From NCBI RefSeq assembly GCF_001297125.1, contig NZ_LHPC01000020.1, positions 1 to 64,000 of the forward strand: a stretch of 64,000 bases of DNA. The letters run 5' to 3'. The notes beneath the pieces were generated by a model. The model searched no databases, was not told where the DNA came from, and worked only from the letters and a program-made list of their open reading frames with translations. Shown in pieces: positions 9,430 through 18,536 of this stretch. This DNA comes from Pseudomonas sp. RIT-PI-q. GTDB taxonomy: Bacteria; Pseudomonadota; Gammaproteobacteria; Pseudomonadales; Pseudomonadaceae. The translations under genes and the position numbers were made by a program. Positions within the stretch are counted from its first letter, which is position 1. The number at the start of each line of letters is the position of its first letter.

Positions 9430-10749
9430 CTAAACAGATCGTCGCGTGCAATCGTCCATGCAGCCCTTGATGACTTGCTCAACCTGTTTCGTTCGCCAGT
9501 CAGTCGTCTTTTTCTTTGCATAGTCAGACATGCATGCGCCGGCCATGGCGACAGCGGCGCCGCCGGCGTAAGAAAGATAGGGAAGCATACTGTTTGCGAA
9601 GTCCGCGAGGCCTCCCTCGAAGTGGTGAGCAAACAAACCGCCACCTACTAACGCCAGGGGAGTGATCGCTTCAAGTACCTTGGGTGACAGGGCATCAATT
9701 ACTTGGCCCGCACCGGCCAATGCGCTGTCCCGCGCAATGACGAACCGTTTTTCGACAATGGCTGTCGCAAGCTTTTTCCGTGCTTCGGCGACATCGTCGG
9801 GATGCACGAGGACTCTAAAATCGTTCGTCGCGATCCTCACGTCAGCCCATGTTATTTTCATGTCAACGACTGCCTTCATCCTCGCGGCAGCGTCTCGATC
9901 AAGTTTCTCGTCTGCTCTATCTTCGGCGAGATCCACGACTGTGATACTCGTACCTACTGCGTGCTCTTTGCTGATGAAGGACCGCATCAAAGGAACTCGC
10001 CGCTCGATGCAGAGTAGCCGCTGCCCAAGCGAGCTTGCGAGCGTCTTGTTAAGCACGCTGTCGACGACGCTTTTGGCGTCTGCTGCGAACTCTCCAAGTA
10101 AGGAGTCCTCCCGATCGATGGCGTTATAGGCTTCGCTTCTACTTTTAAGCTGCATTGAACCGATCTTCCGGAGCAGTTCCTTAACCTCTGGATGGGATGC
10201 CGGAACGTGGAGATGGACCTCCAACAATTCCTCTTGGAAAGCAGCCGCTCGCGGGTCTTCCATGACCGTGCACTTGGAATGCTCGATGCTCCGGAACAGT
10301 TCATTGAGAACGTCGAGACGCTTATCGATCACCGGATAAATTGGTTGTGGCGGCTTCTTATGGTTAAGTACGGCGATAATGTAATCTCGCTTTTCTCGTG
10401 CTGCGGTCATCGCACCCGTACGAGGGTCGGGCAAGAGTTCAGGCCAGTTCTCGAATCTATATTGATTGTCATCCATTGCTGCGATCATGGCGTGCTTGAC
10501 GGCGTCGCCAGGGGACATACCGAGGGGAGTGCCCGGTCGCAACCTGAACCGGATTCGCTGGTCTCGCACCAATCTGCGAAAGTCTATGTCAGTGGCGCAC
10601 TGCTCGATGAGCTCGGATGAGAAAGCGTGAGAAGTGGTCAGATCGGTTGGTTGCTCATAAAGCGCCCGCAACATCAACACTGCCTTCGCTGCACCCTTGT
10701 CACACGCAGGAAGGTATCCCGTGTCGAGAAGCTCAGAATAGAACGACAT
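9430..10749 (-). CDS. Hypothetical protein, possible membrane-associated C-terminus
   Basis: The product is 439 aa and I do not recognise it. The first 340 residues are soluble-looking and rich in charged residues. Two hydrophobic stretches near the C-terminus (AITPLALVGGGLFAHHF and LPYLSYAGGAAVAMAGACM) are followed by a basic tail (YAKKKTTDWRTKQ). There is no signal peptide and no obvious catalytic motif. Base composition is visibly more A/T-rich than its neighbours, and it sits between a TetR remnant and a lipoprotein-gene fragment, which points to recent acquisition. A role in defence or stress is possible but not shown. Confidence 0.7.
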   Translation of the reverse strand: MSFYSELLDTGYLPACDKGAAKAVLMLRALYEQPTDLTTSHAFSSELIEQCATDIDFRRLVRDQRIRFRLRPGTPLGMSPGDAVKHAMIAAMDDNQYRFENWPELLPDPRTGAMTAAREKRDYIIAVLNHKKPPQPIYPVIDKRLDVLNELFRSIEHSKCTVMEDPRAAAFQEELLEVHLHVPASHPEVKELLRKIGSMQLKSRSEAYNAIDREDSLLGEFAADAKSVVDSVLNKTLASSLGQRLLCIERRVPLMRSFISKEHAVGTSITVVDLAEDRADEKLDRDAAARMKAVVDMKITWADVRIATNDFRVLVHPDDVAEARKKLATAIVEKRFVIARDSALAGAGQVIDALSPKVLEAITPLALVGGGLFAHHFEGGLADFANSMLPYLSYAGGAAVAMAGACMSDYAKKKTTDWRTKQVEQVIKGCMDDCTRRSV

Positions 10750-10801
10750 GCCGCGTCTCCGTTGTGCGACTCGCCATCAGCACTTGATAAACCGAAGAAA
10801 G

Positions 10802-10833
10802 TTGTCGATCGACGGGATCGTGTCAATCGACAA
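10802..10833. promoter_or_regulatory. Inverted repeat upstream of the hypothetical gene
   Basis: TTGTCGAT (10802-10809) and ATCGACAA (10826-10833) form a perfect 8-bp dyad with a 16-bp gap, about 50 bp before the start of the 439-aa gene. It could be an operator or part of a promoter-proximal stem. No regulator gene is adjacent. Confidence 0.35.
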
Positions 10834-10959
10834 ACAAAAGCATTTGCCCTTGATTGATCAAGGAACGACGTCCTAACAAGCTAGTCGTTTCTCCAACAGA
10901 GTGTAGGGTCGCCGACATACGGTATGCCAAAGCTGCCGCACTTGAAAACCCAGGCATTC

Positions 10960-11064
10960 TTATTTCAGTTCCGTTCTTATTTCGGTTTCGGGCACGAAAA
11001 ATTTACCGGGATCATCGGCCTTCTTCAGGTCAATTAAGGCTCGGCAAATGCAATGTGAGAATTG
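10960..11064 (-). pseudogene. 3' fragment of a small lipoprotein gene (copy of 60950-61225)
   Basis: Minus-strand reading gives FSHCICRALIDLKKADDPGK then FFVPETEIRTELK and TAA at 10960. This matches the last 35 or so residues of the intact lipoprotein at 60950-61225 with few changes at the DNA level. The similarity stops abruptly at about 11064; the signal peptide and middle part are missing. It is the only recognisable content of the 430-bp gap 10750-11181 besides the inverted repeat. Confidence 0.85.
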
Positions 11065-11181
11065 CTTTCTTCACCACGACTGTAGTGGCCTAAAGCAGGT
11101 CCCCCTTGACCTGTTAATACGCAATACATAGGTAACGGCTAAGCTTTTTTTGAATGAACCTCGTCTCTCAAGGTGATCTCC

Positions 11182-12456
11182 ATGAGCGCCGCGCCCCTGT
11201 CTGAACTCGATGCCGCTCTTCCCGGTTTGGCTCGCAAGATCCGCGTACTGGATGCCCTGTCCTGGCCTGATGGCGTCGAGGAAGTCTTCCTGGCACATTG
11301 GCGTGGAGGGGAAGCAGAGTTGCCCAGAGTCGAAATGCGCCCGCGCGAGCACAGCGCTGACATCGCCGCTTTGGAAGCCTTTATTGCCCGTTGCGATGAG
11401 GGGCATCCGGCCGGGAACTACCTCGCCATGACAGCACGTAGCTACGCCACAGCCGGACGTATGCTCGGTGCCATTGGTACACCCGCCTTTACTCAATATT
11501 CGTCAGCGCTGTACCGGCGCCCGGACTTCTACTACCCGAGCCAAAAGCTGAGCATGTTGGACGCCGCGCAATTCTTCCTCAAGACCACCGACGCCCTTCT
11601 GGGCGGTGCCCGGATTCCACCGAGCCCGGCAGAGATCCCGGCCGAGGCTTTCGCTGCCTGGATGCAGCCGGAACTGGACCGTTTCTTCGGACCGGGCCGG
11701 ATCATGGTCGTGCTCGATTCGACCCTGGCCGCCAAGGCCATTGCCGGGGCGAGCCGCATCCGCCTGCGTGCCAGCGCTCTGTTCTCGGAATTGGACAAAA
11801 ATCAGTTATTGCAGCACGAGGCCTTCGTGCATGTCGCCACGGCACAAAACGGCGCGCTCCAACCCAACCTGAAAAGCCTGGGACTCGGGGCGCCACGCAC
11901 GACACAGACTCAGGAAGGCATCGCCACCTTGGCCGAGCTGTTCACTGGCAGCATGGACATCAACCGTTTACGCCGCCTTGCCCTGCGCGTGCTCGCGGTC
12001 CAGCAGGCGCTGGATGGCGCCGATTTCATCCAGGTGTTCGAAGGTTTTCTTGCCGCCGGTCAGTCGCAAGAGGAGTCATTCCGCTCGACCCAACGGGTTT
12101 TCCGCGGCGCCGACCTGCGCGGCGGTTCTGCGTTCACCAAGGATGCCGCCTATCTGACCGGTTTGCTCGGCGTTCATACCCTGCTGCGCATCGCGATCCG
12201 CGACAACCGACCGGAATTGGTGGGCCATTTGTTTGCGGGCCGCCTCAGCTTGGGTGATACCGTACGCCTGGCTCCGCTCTTTGAGTCCGGCTGGCTCCAA
12301 GGGCCGGCTCACCTCCCGGCCTGGGCCGCCGATCTGCGTCTGCTCGCCGCCAACCTGGCCTTCTCCGCTTTTATCGCCAGGATCAAGCTGGATGTACTCG
12401 ATCTTGAGGTGCTCATGGCCTTCGCCGACGAGCACGAAGCCGATGCCAGCGCCTAG
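11182..12456 (+). CDS. QEGLA-motif protein (DUF1704 family), putative zinc metallopeptidase
   Basis: The product is 424 aa. The family (flavohaemoglobin expression-modulating QEGLA protein, DUF1704) is marked by the QEGI variant at about 244-247 (TTQTQEGIATLAELFTG) and by an HExxxH element, H212-E-A-F-V-H217. The same arrangement is found in the eukaryotic tubulin carboxypeptidase MATCAP relatives, so a zinc peptidase is likely. ATG at 11182 is preferred because AAGGTG lies 6 nt upstream; a GTG at 11173 is in frame. The glutamate-cysteine-ligase or ATP-grasp neighbours often seen with the family are absent; the gene stands alone. Confidence 0.85.
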   Translation: MSAAPLSELDAALPGLARKIRVLDALSWPDGVEEVFLAHWRGGEAELPRVEMRPREHSADIAALEAFIARCDEGHPAGNYLAMTARSYATAGRMLGAIGTPAFTQYSSALYRRPDFYYPSQKLSMLDAAQFFLKTTDALLGGARIPPSPAEIPAEAFAAWMQPELDRFFGPGRIMVVLDSTLAAKAIAGASRIRLRASALFSELDKNQLLQHEAFVHVATAQNGALQPNLKSLGLGAPRTTQTQEGIATLAELFTGSMDINRLRRLALRVLAVQQALDGADFIQVFEGFLAAGQSQEESFRSTQRVFRGADLRGGSAFTKDAAYLTGLLGVHTLLRIAIRDNRPELVGHLFAGRLSLGDTVRLAPLFESGWLQGPAHLPAWAADLRLLAANLAFSAFIARIKLDVLDLEVLMAFADEHEADASA

Positions 12457-12606
12457 CCTGAATCTCAAGCGGCGTAACGAGCTCACCGCGCCGCCGTCGC
12501 TGTCCGGCCAGAAGCGGTCGTAACCCCGTAACACCGCTTCAAGCCACCCAATCAGCGCGCGCACTTCAATCCGGGAATCCCCCAGGCAAGTGCCGCTTGC
12601 CACTTC

Positions 12607-13923
12607 TTACTCGGTCACACCCACGATGTGCTCGGGTGCAGGCTCGGCACTGCCGATCGGCGCGTTGAGCAGCAGGTAGTACGCCAGGGCCGAACACAGC
12701 GCCACCACCGCACTGATCATAAACGCGGTATTGAACGAACCCGAGTACTCGATGCTGAAGCCCGTGACGATCGGTGCGACGGAACCGGCGATGTAGCCGC
12801 CGAAGTTCTGGATCGAACCGAACGAGGCAACCCGGCGGCTGTCGACGATGGTGTTGACGATCATCCACGCCGTGGCGCTGGCCAAGTTGATGCTGAACAG
12901 CGCCAGGCACAGCAGGATGATGCAACCGGTCAGGCCGGTGACGTACGACAGCGGCAAGGTGAACAGCGCCGCCATCACCAGGCCAGTGATCACGCCGAAC
13001 TTGCGGCTGGCTAAAACACTCATGCCGCGACGGACCAACCTATCGCAGAAACGCCCGGCGACGATGGTGCCGACCGCGCCGAAGCCATAGGCCAGCGACA
13101 CCAGCCACGCGGTCTTGTACAGGTTCATGCCGTGCTCGCGCTCGAAGTAACCGGGCAACCAGGTCAGGTGCAGCCACAGCATGTAGATCACGCCCATGAA
13201 ACCCAGGACCGCGCCCCAGGTGCTGCGATGTTTGAACAGGTCGAGCCAGCCGGCGAAGTACGACACCTTCGGCGCCTGCGAATTGGCCGCTTGAAGCTGG
13301 GCTTTTTTCTCGGTGGGCAACGGCTTGCCTTCAGCCGCGAGCTCGGCCAGGTACTGCGCCTTGCTCTTGTAGAAGGTCAACCAGCAGCCCGCCAGGACGA
13401 TACCGATCGCGCCGGTGATGATGAACATTCCGCGCCAGCCGAAGTTGACCATGAACAGCGTCAGCAACGGCGGGGCCAGGCATGGGCCCAGGCAAGTCGA
13501 TGACCAGACGATCCCGGTTGGCGTGCCGCGCTCGTTGGCGTCGAACCACTCGGACAGGGCTTTGGCCGCCGAGGGAAACATCGGTGCCTCGCCAATCCCC
13601 AGCAACACGCGCAGGCCCATGAAGCCGGCAAAACTGTTGACCATGCCGCATGTCGCTTGAGCCACCGACCAGGCCAGCAACGAGGCACCCAGGGCGATCT
13701 TGCTGCCCAGCCGGTCGATGATCAGGCCCATCGGCAACTGCGCAAAGGCGTAGGCGATGGAGAAGGCCGACAACAAAATGCCCATCTGCGAGGGGCTGAT
13801 CATCATGTCTTTCTGGATCGAGGTATTGGCAATCGACAGCGCACTCCGGTCCAGATAGTTGACGATGCCGATCAATAGCAGGAAGACAACGGTGATGCTT
13901 TGATACTTCTTCAGTTTGTTCAT
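12607..13923 (-). CDS. MFS transporter, anion:cation symporter (ACS) family
   Basis: The product is 438 aa with 12 spans. NYLDRSALSIANTSIQKDM in span 1 and the long central loop are characteristic of the hexuronate/glucarate/phthalate symporters. ATG has AAAGG 8 nt upstream. It follows the Ldh-family dehydrogenase on the same strand, separated by a REPIN, and likely imports the hydroxy- or keto-acid that enzyme handles. Confidence 0.88.
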   Translation of the reverse strand: MNKLKKYQSITVVFLLLIGIVNYLDRSALSIANTSIQKDMMISPSQMGILLSAFSIAYAFAQLPMGLIIDRLGSKIALGASLLAWSVAQATCGMVNSFAGFMGLRVLLGIGEAPMFPSAAKALSEWFDANERGTPTGIVWSSTCLGPCLAPPLLTLFMVNFGWRGMFIITGAIGIVLAGCWLTFYKSKAQYLAELAAEGKPLPTEKKAQLQAANSQAPKVSYFAGWLDLFKHRSTWGAVLGFMGVIYMLWLHLTWLPGYFEREHGMNLYKTAWLVSLAYGFGAVGTIVAGRFCDRLVRRGMSVLASRKFGVITGLVMAALFTLPLSYVTGLTGCIILLCLALFSINLASATAWMIVNTIVDSRRVASFGSIQNFGGYIAGSVAPIVTGFSIEYSGSFNTAFMISAVVALCSALAYYLLLNAPIGSAEPAPEHIVGVTE

Positions 13924-13979
13924 CTGATGGCCTTTATTATTGTTATTGCAGCGAAAAAATCAGGGCTGAAGCGCAGCCC

Positions 13980-14081
13980 TGTAGGAGCGAGCTTGCTCGC
14001 GAAGGTCGTGAACGATGACGCGTGAAACCGGATGCCCTGCGGCGCCTTCGGGTTTTTCGCGAGCGAGCTCGCTCCTACAGG
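13980..14081. repeat. REPIN (two inverted REPs)
   Basis: A forward REP (13980-14006, TGTAGGAGCGAGCTTGCTCG...) and its inverted partner (14055-14080, TTCGCGAGCGAGCTCGCTCC...) face each other in the gap between the MFS and Ldh genes. The transcript could fold into a long cruciform that separates expression of the two genes. Confidence 0.88.
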
Positions 14082-14083
14082 TA

Positions 14084-15142
14084 TTAGTGAGACAGTGCTG
14101 GCAGCTGCAATTGCCCGGCGCTCTGGTTGAGTTCATCGACCACCTTTTGCGACAGGCTGACACCATCGCGCAGGGCTTGCTCGCGCAGCTTCAGGCCGGC
14201 CTGGCCAGGCAAGCGCACCGGCCGCTCGGGGTCTACCGGACGGCTGCCCAGAATCAGTTTGCTCAGGAACGAACTTTCGTCGGTGAAGGCTTCGAGCCCG
14301 CCGAAGAAGCGCGGGTCAATCACCACGGCCGTGGCCGAGGCGCCCCACTGGTCCGGAGCATCCTTGCGGCCATGGCCGGCCAACCCCGAGGTGAGGGCTT
14401 CGACCAGAATTGCCAGGGCGAAACCTTTGTGGCCGAAAGCCTGGCCGCCCAGGGGTAAAATGCTGCCCGGCGGCGTAGTGAAAAAGTCGCTCGGGTCGTC
14501 GCTCAATTGACCCTCGTTGCTCATCAACACCGGGTGCGGCAGTGTGCTGCCGGCATCGCGGCACTGGCCGATCAGGCCCAGGGTGACGGTGGACATGCTC
14601 ACATCCAGCAGGATCGGCTCGCCCCGGGTCGGGGTCCCGGCGGCAATCGGGTTGGGCGTGTAGATCGGGTCGATCCCGCCATGGGCAGACACCAGGCCCA
14701 CCGATGGGTCCGAGGAATACACCATCGCCACCAGGCCACGGTCAGTGAAAGGTTTCAGGTAAGCGGCCAGGCAACCAATGTGCGAGGCACGGCGCACCAC
14801 GGCGATACCAATCCCCTGCGCCGTGGCACCCTTGGCCGCGCAATCCAGGGCGCGACTGACACAATAAGGGCCGAGCACATAGTGGCCATCGAACAGGCTC
14901 GAAATGCCGCTGTCCGATACCTGCTCGAGCAAGTCGGCGCTGGCCTTAACCTGCCCTGTCAGCATGCCGCCGAGATAGCGACTCACCAGGTTCAGGCCAT
15001 GGGTGCGATGGCCCAGCAGTTCACCTTCGAGCAGTACCCGGGTCACCACTTGGGCGACTTGCGCGTCGGCCCCGGCTTTTTCGAACAGTTGCTCGACGAA
15101 CGTGGTGAGCGTTTGGACGTTGTAACGCTTGGCTTCAGACAT
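14084..15142 (-). CDS. Ldh-family (malate/L-lactate-type) NAD(P)-dependent oxidoreductase
   Basis: The product is 352 aa. The family hallmarks are LLGHRTHGLNLVSRYLGGM near residue 45, VVRRASHIGCLAAY with the catalytic histidine, TPNPIAAGTPT and FGHKGFALAILVEALTSG. Members reduce 2-keto acids or imino acids (malate, sulfolactate, ureidoglycolate, 2,3-diketogulonate, piperideine-2-carboxylate). The neighbouring ACS transporter supports a sugar-acid or hydroxy-acid substrate; the amino-acid ABC importer further upstream would rather suggest an imino acid. The exact reaction is undetermined. Confidence 0.88.
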   Translation of the reverse strand: MSEAKRYNVQTLTTFVEQLFEKAGADAQVAQVVTRVLLEGELLGHRTHGLNLVSRYLGGMLTGQVKASADLLEQVSDSGISSLFDGHYVLGPYCVSRALDCAAKGATAQGIGIAVVRRASHIGCLAAYLKPFTDRGLVAMVYSSDPSVGLVSAHGGIDPIYTPNPIAAGTPTRGEPILLDVSMSTVTLGLIGQCRDAGSTLPHPVLMSNEGQLSDDPSDFFTTPPGSILPLGGQAFGHKGFALAILVEALTSGLAGHGRKDAPDQWGASATAVVIDPRFFGGLEAFTDESSFLSKLILGSRPVDPERPVRLPGQAGLKLREQALRDGVSLSQKVVDELNQSAGQLQLPALSH

Positions 15143-15326
15143 GCTTGCGGGGACCTCTCAGGGCAGTGCGGCCGACTTCTTGTTATGGCTTCGCCCTTAT
15201 GAGGGGCGAATTTGCGCTAACTGTATTGAGCCGGCCCCAAGATTCCCAATGAGATGATCCGATCAATCGATAACCTGGCGTTATCAAATTGATTTATCGC
15301 AGGGTTGTAATCAATCGGTTGCCCGA

Positions 15327-16058
15327 TCAGAGCGTCGCCTTGGCCGATGTGCCGTGCAGATATTGCCTGGCAATGGCCTTCATGAGCTCTGCGGACATGG
15401 TCGGGCCATGGCCACCGTAAACCCAGCTCACGTCCAGATCGATCAAGCGTTGCATGGTCTGACGGTAGAGGGCCTGATTGGAGCAAGGCAGGTCATCGAC
15501 CAAGCCTCCGACATAGATCACATCGCCACTGAACAGCAGGCCGGCCTCTTCGTCGAGCAAGCCGATGGAACCCTGGGAGTGACCGGGTAAATGCAGTACC
15601 CGCAGCTGTTTGTCCCCCAAGTCGATGATGTCCCCCTCGCCCACCGTCCGGGTCAGCGGTGCTGGCGCTATGTGATGGAATTTAGCCGTCCAGTTCACGT
15701 AAGGCGCCTGTGTTACAGCGCCGGGCAGACTGCGAAATACATGGGCCAGGGTGTCTTGATCAGCCATCCGGGCAAAAGCCGCTGCCTCGGCTGCATGCCC
15801 AAGGCGAGTGTCGAACTCATGGAAGCTGCCGACATGATCGGCATGGATGTGTGTCGCTACCGCGATAAGCGGCTTGCACGCTTCCAGGTCCAGGGCGGGT
15901 CGCAGTGGAACCAGGCCCATGCCGAAGTCAATCACCAGGTCGGCGTCGCGTCCTCGCACGTGAAAGAGGTTGGCTGAAAAGTAGCGATGCACATGAGGCT
16001 CGCTCAAGCGAGTAATGCCATTGCCCACGTCCTGCGTTGTGTACCAGTCAGCTGCCAT
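15327..16058 (-). CDS. Metallo-beta-lactamase-fold hydrolase
   Basis: The product is 243 aa. Metal-binding H70-I-H72-A-D74-H75 is followed by LHLPGHSQGS, FSGDVIY and YGGHGP, the complete MBL-fold set for a binuclear site. ATG at 16058 has GAGGTG 6 nt upstream, and this site overlaps the stop of the ABC ATPase gene (TGA 16067-16069), so the two are coupled. It ends the operon that starts with the binding protein at 18401. Such enzymes hydrolyse thioesters, lactones or phosphodiesters; here the imported compound or a derivative is the likely substrate. Confidence 0.88.
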   Translation of the reverse strand: MAADWYTTQDVGNGITRLSEPHVHRYFSANLFHVRGRDADLVIDFGMGLVPLRPALDLEACKPLIAVATHIHADHVGSFHEFDTRLGHAAEAAAFARMADQDTLAHVFRSLPGAVTQAPYVNWTAKFHHIAPAPLTRTVGEGDIIDLGDKQLRVLHLPGHSQGSIGLLDEEAGLLFSGDVIYVGGLVDDLPCSNQALYRQTMQRLIDLDVSWVYGGHGPTMSAELMKAIARQYLHGTSAKATL

Positions 16059-16066
16059 GCGACACC

Positions 16067-16843
16067 TCAATGCAGTAGTTGGCCCAGAAAACGCTGGGTT
16101 CGCTCATGGCTCGGGTGGGTAAATATTTGCTCCGGCGCACCACATTCGACGATCTGCCCTGCGTCCATGAAGATCACCTTGTCGGCCACCTTCCGAGCGA
16201 ATCCCATCTCGTGCGTGACGCAGACCATGGTCATACCCTCTTCAGCCAGCTGAACCATGGTGTCGAGCACTTCCTTGATCATTTCCGGGTCCAGGGCCGA
16301 GGTCGGCTCGTCGAACAGCATGACCCGCGGGTTCATGCACAAGGCGCGTGCAATCGCGACGCGTTGCTGCTGACCACCCGACAGTTTCGAGGGGTAGCAG
16401 TGGGCTTTGTCCGGGATACGCACGCGCTCCAGATAATGCATCGCCAGTTCCTCAGCTTCGCGACGCGGCATCTTGCGCACCCATCGGGGAGCCAAGGTGC
16501 AGTTTTGGAGAATGGTGAGGTGGGGAAACAGATTGAAGTGCTGGAACACTATGCCCACCTCGCTTCGCACCCGGTCGATGCGTTTGAGTTGCCCCGTCAG
16601 CTCGACGCCGTCCACCACGATGCGTCCTTCCTGGTGTTCCTCCAGCCGATTGATACAGCGGATCAGGCTCGACTTGCCGGAGCCGGACGGCCCGCATATC
16701 ACTACTCGCTCGCCCTGATGGACATCCAGATCGATGTTTTTGAGTACCTGAAAGGCCCCGTACCATTTGCCAAGACCGCGAATTTGCACAGCCGTAGGCC
16801 GAGACTCAGCCAGTTCATTTGGCGTCTCAAAGGACAATGTCAT
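16067..16843 (-). CDS. Polar amino-acid ABC transporter ATPase (GlnQ type)
   Basis: The product is 258 aa. Motifs in order are Walker [11 protein letters not shown]-loop [11 protein letters not shown], signature LSGGQQQR, Walker [15 protein letters not shown] and switch [12 protein letters not shown] at 16843 has AGGAGA 7 nt upstream; the longer frame to 16867 lacks a site. The N-terminal 25 residues are not conserved and extend slightly beyond the usual start. It pairs with the single permease at 16877. Confidence 0.93.
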   Translation of the reverse strand: MTLSFETPNELAESRPTAVQIRGLGKWYGAFQVLKNIDLDVHQGERVVICGPSGSGKSSLIRCINRLEEHQEGRIVVDGVELTGQLKRIDRVRSEVGIVFQHFNLFPHLTILQNCTLAPRWVRKMPRREAEELAMHYLERVRIPDKAHCYPSKLSGGQQQRVAIARALCMNPRVMLFDEPTSALDPEMIKEVLDTMVQLAEEGMTMVCVTHEMGFARKVADKVIFMDAGQIVECGAPEQIFTHPSHERTQRFLGQLLH

Positions 16844-16876
16844 GCGGGTATCTCCTGTTTTGCGCAAAAACCGCCC

Positions 16877-17557
16877 TTAGCGGTAACCACTGGAAAGAAC
16901 ACGCTCGACGCGCATCTGCAGGCCGGTCAATACCGATACCAGCACCATGTAATAAACCAGCGCGGCGCTGTACCACTCCAGGAACTGGAAGCTGGTGGCG
17001 ATTGCAAACTGGGTGGTGGTCATCAATTCATTCAGGGAGATGATGGTGGCCAGGGAAGTCGCCTTGAGCAGTGAAATGAATTCGTTGACCAAGGCGGGCA
17101 ATGCGACGCGCAGGGCTTGTGGCAAAACCACCAGCATGAACACCTGCCAGCGATGCAGCCCCAATGCCGCGGCACCCTCTCGCTGACCGCTACCCACGGC
17201 GGCAAAAGCGCTGCGAAAGATCTCGGTCAAATAGGCTATCTGGATCAGCGTCAGGGCCACGAATGCCGCCAGAAAAGGCGTGAACCAGCCGCCTCGAAAA
17301 CTGGGGAACAATTGCGGTAGTCCATTCCAGATAAACAATAAAACCAGCAATGCCGGAGCACCGCGAAACAGCCACACATAACTGGCCATCGACCAGCGGA
17401 TACCGCACCGCGGCGACGTTGCCAACGAGCCCGTGAACAGCGATATGCCCATCGACAGCGCCATCACGCCAACCGACAACACCACGGTCAGCAGCGCCCC
17501 TTTGGCCAGGGGCCAGCCGAATACAGCCTCCAGGAATAACGAGGAATCAAACACCAT
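16877..17557 (-). CDS. Polar amino-acid ABC permease
   Basis: The product is 226 aa starting MVFDSSLFLEAVFG. AAGGTGA precedes this ATG, and that stretch also holds the stop of the binding-protein gene. Membrane spans begin at LLTVVLSVGVMALSMGISLF; the EAA loop is REGAAALGLHRWQVFMLVVL. Only one permease gene is present in this operon, so the channel is probably a homodimer. Confidence 0.9.
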   Translation of the reverse strand: MVFDSSLFLEAVFGWPLAKGALLTVVLSVGVMALSMGISLFTGSLATSPRCGIRWSMASYVWLFRGAPALLVLLFIWNGLPQLFPSFRGGWFTPFLAAFVALTLIQIAYLTEIFRSAFAAVGSGQREGAAALGLHRWQVFMLVVLPQALRVALPALVNEFISLLKATSLATIISLNELMTTTQFAIATSFQFLEWYSAALVYYMVLVSVLTGLQMRVERVLSSGYR

Positions 17558-17567
17558 GACGCTCACC

Positions 17568-18401
17568 TTACTGCTGGGCCAGTTGGACGTCTGTCGACAG
17601 GGTCGGCAGGTTCCATTTGGCGAGCAACGCCTTGAGTTCCCCGCTTTGCTGCAAAGCACCCAGCGCTCTGTTGAGTTGCTGTAGATCGGCAGCGTTCTTG
17701 CGCAGGTAAAGTCCAAAGAGGTCCGCGTCGGGGTAGGTATAGGTGATCTGCAATTGACCGGGAACCTGGCGACTGCGATAGGCCGCGGTTGTGTCCTGGG
17801 TGATCGTCGCGGTTGCGCGTCCTACCAGCACTTGTTGAATCACCGCAGAAGCCGAGGGGTACGTCTGCACGCTGGTGGGCTTACGGCCACTCTCCACCAA
17901 CTGTTTGTTGAGCGCGGCTGCCGTAGCCTCATAGGCGGAGCCGGCTTCGATGGCGATCACCTTACCGCTAAGGTCTTCCGGCATGCGGGTTTGCTCATCG
18001 CGCATCGACGTCACCATGACCTTGGAAGACTTGAAGTAGCCGACGCCGTCGTAACGCTTCAGACGTTCAGTGGTGACGAGCATGCCGCTGGCCACCACAT
18101 CACAACGCTCCGAGTCGAGTGAGGGCAGCAGCCCTTTGAAATCGCCCACGACCCACTGCAGGTTCGCTCCCCAGTACTTGGCGAGCGCCGTCATCACATC
18201 CACCTCGAAACCCACCACCTGCGTGTCGCCTGGCTTGGCGTAGAACTCCATCGGCGGAAATTCAGCAGCAGTACAGACTTTTAGCGTGTCGCCCTGGATG
18301 AACGAAGGTTTCGTACTGCTTGTATCAGCCGCAGTGGCCAAGCTGCTGACCAGGCTCACACTCAGGCTCACACTCAGAAAAATTGCTGCTGCATGCTTCA
18401 T
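17568..18401 (-). CDS. Periplasmic substrate-binding protein (SBP_bac_3)
   Basis: The product is 277 aa with a signal peptide cleaved near SLATAA-DTSS. LKVCTAAEFPPMEFYAKPGD, VVGFEVDVMTALAKYWG and the late segment AYRSRQVPGQLQITYT fit the amino-acid binding family. It is the first gene of the operon that continues with permease, ATPase and MBL-fold hydrolase, and lies divergent to a GcvA-like LysR gene, the likely regulator. Confidence 0.9.
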   Translation of the reverse strand: MKHAAAIFLSVSLSVSLVSSLATAADTSSTKPSFIQGDTLKVCTAAEFPPMEFYAKPGDTQVVGFEVDVMTALAKYWGANLQWVVGDFKGLLPSLDSERCDVVASGMLVTTERLKRYDGVGYFKSSKVMVTSMRDEQTRMPEDLSGKVIAIEAGSAYEATAAALNKQLVESGRKPTSVQTYPSASAVIQQVLVGRATATITQDTTAAYRSRQVPGQLQITYTYPDADLFGLYLRKNAADLQQLNRALGALQQSGELKALLAKWNLPTLSTDVQLAQQ

Positions 18402-18536
18402 GGCATTTCTCTTATTTATTGTTGTTCGGAGGATCTAACCGGTAGCGCAGGACAATGGTGCTGGCGGCAAAGAAGGCAAACAAGCTAAACTTTTTATAGG
18501 GTTATTATTTAGTAAAACTAAGATATAGGCGTGACG

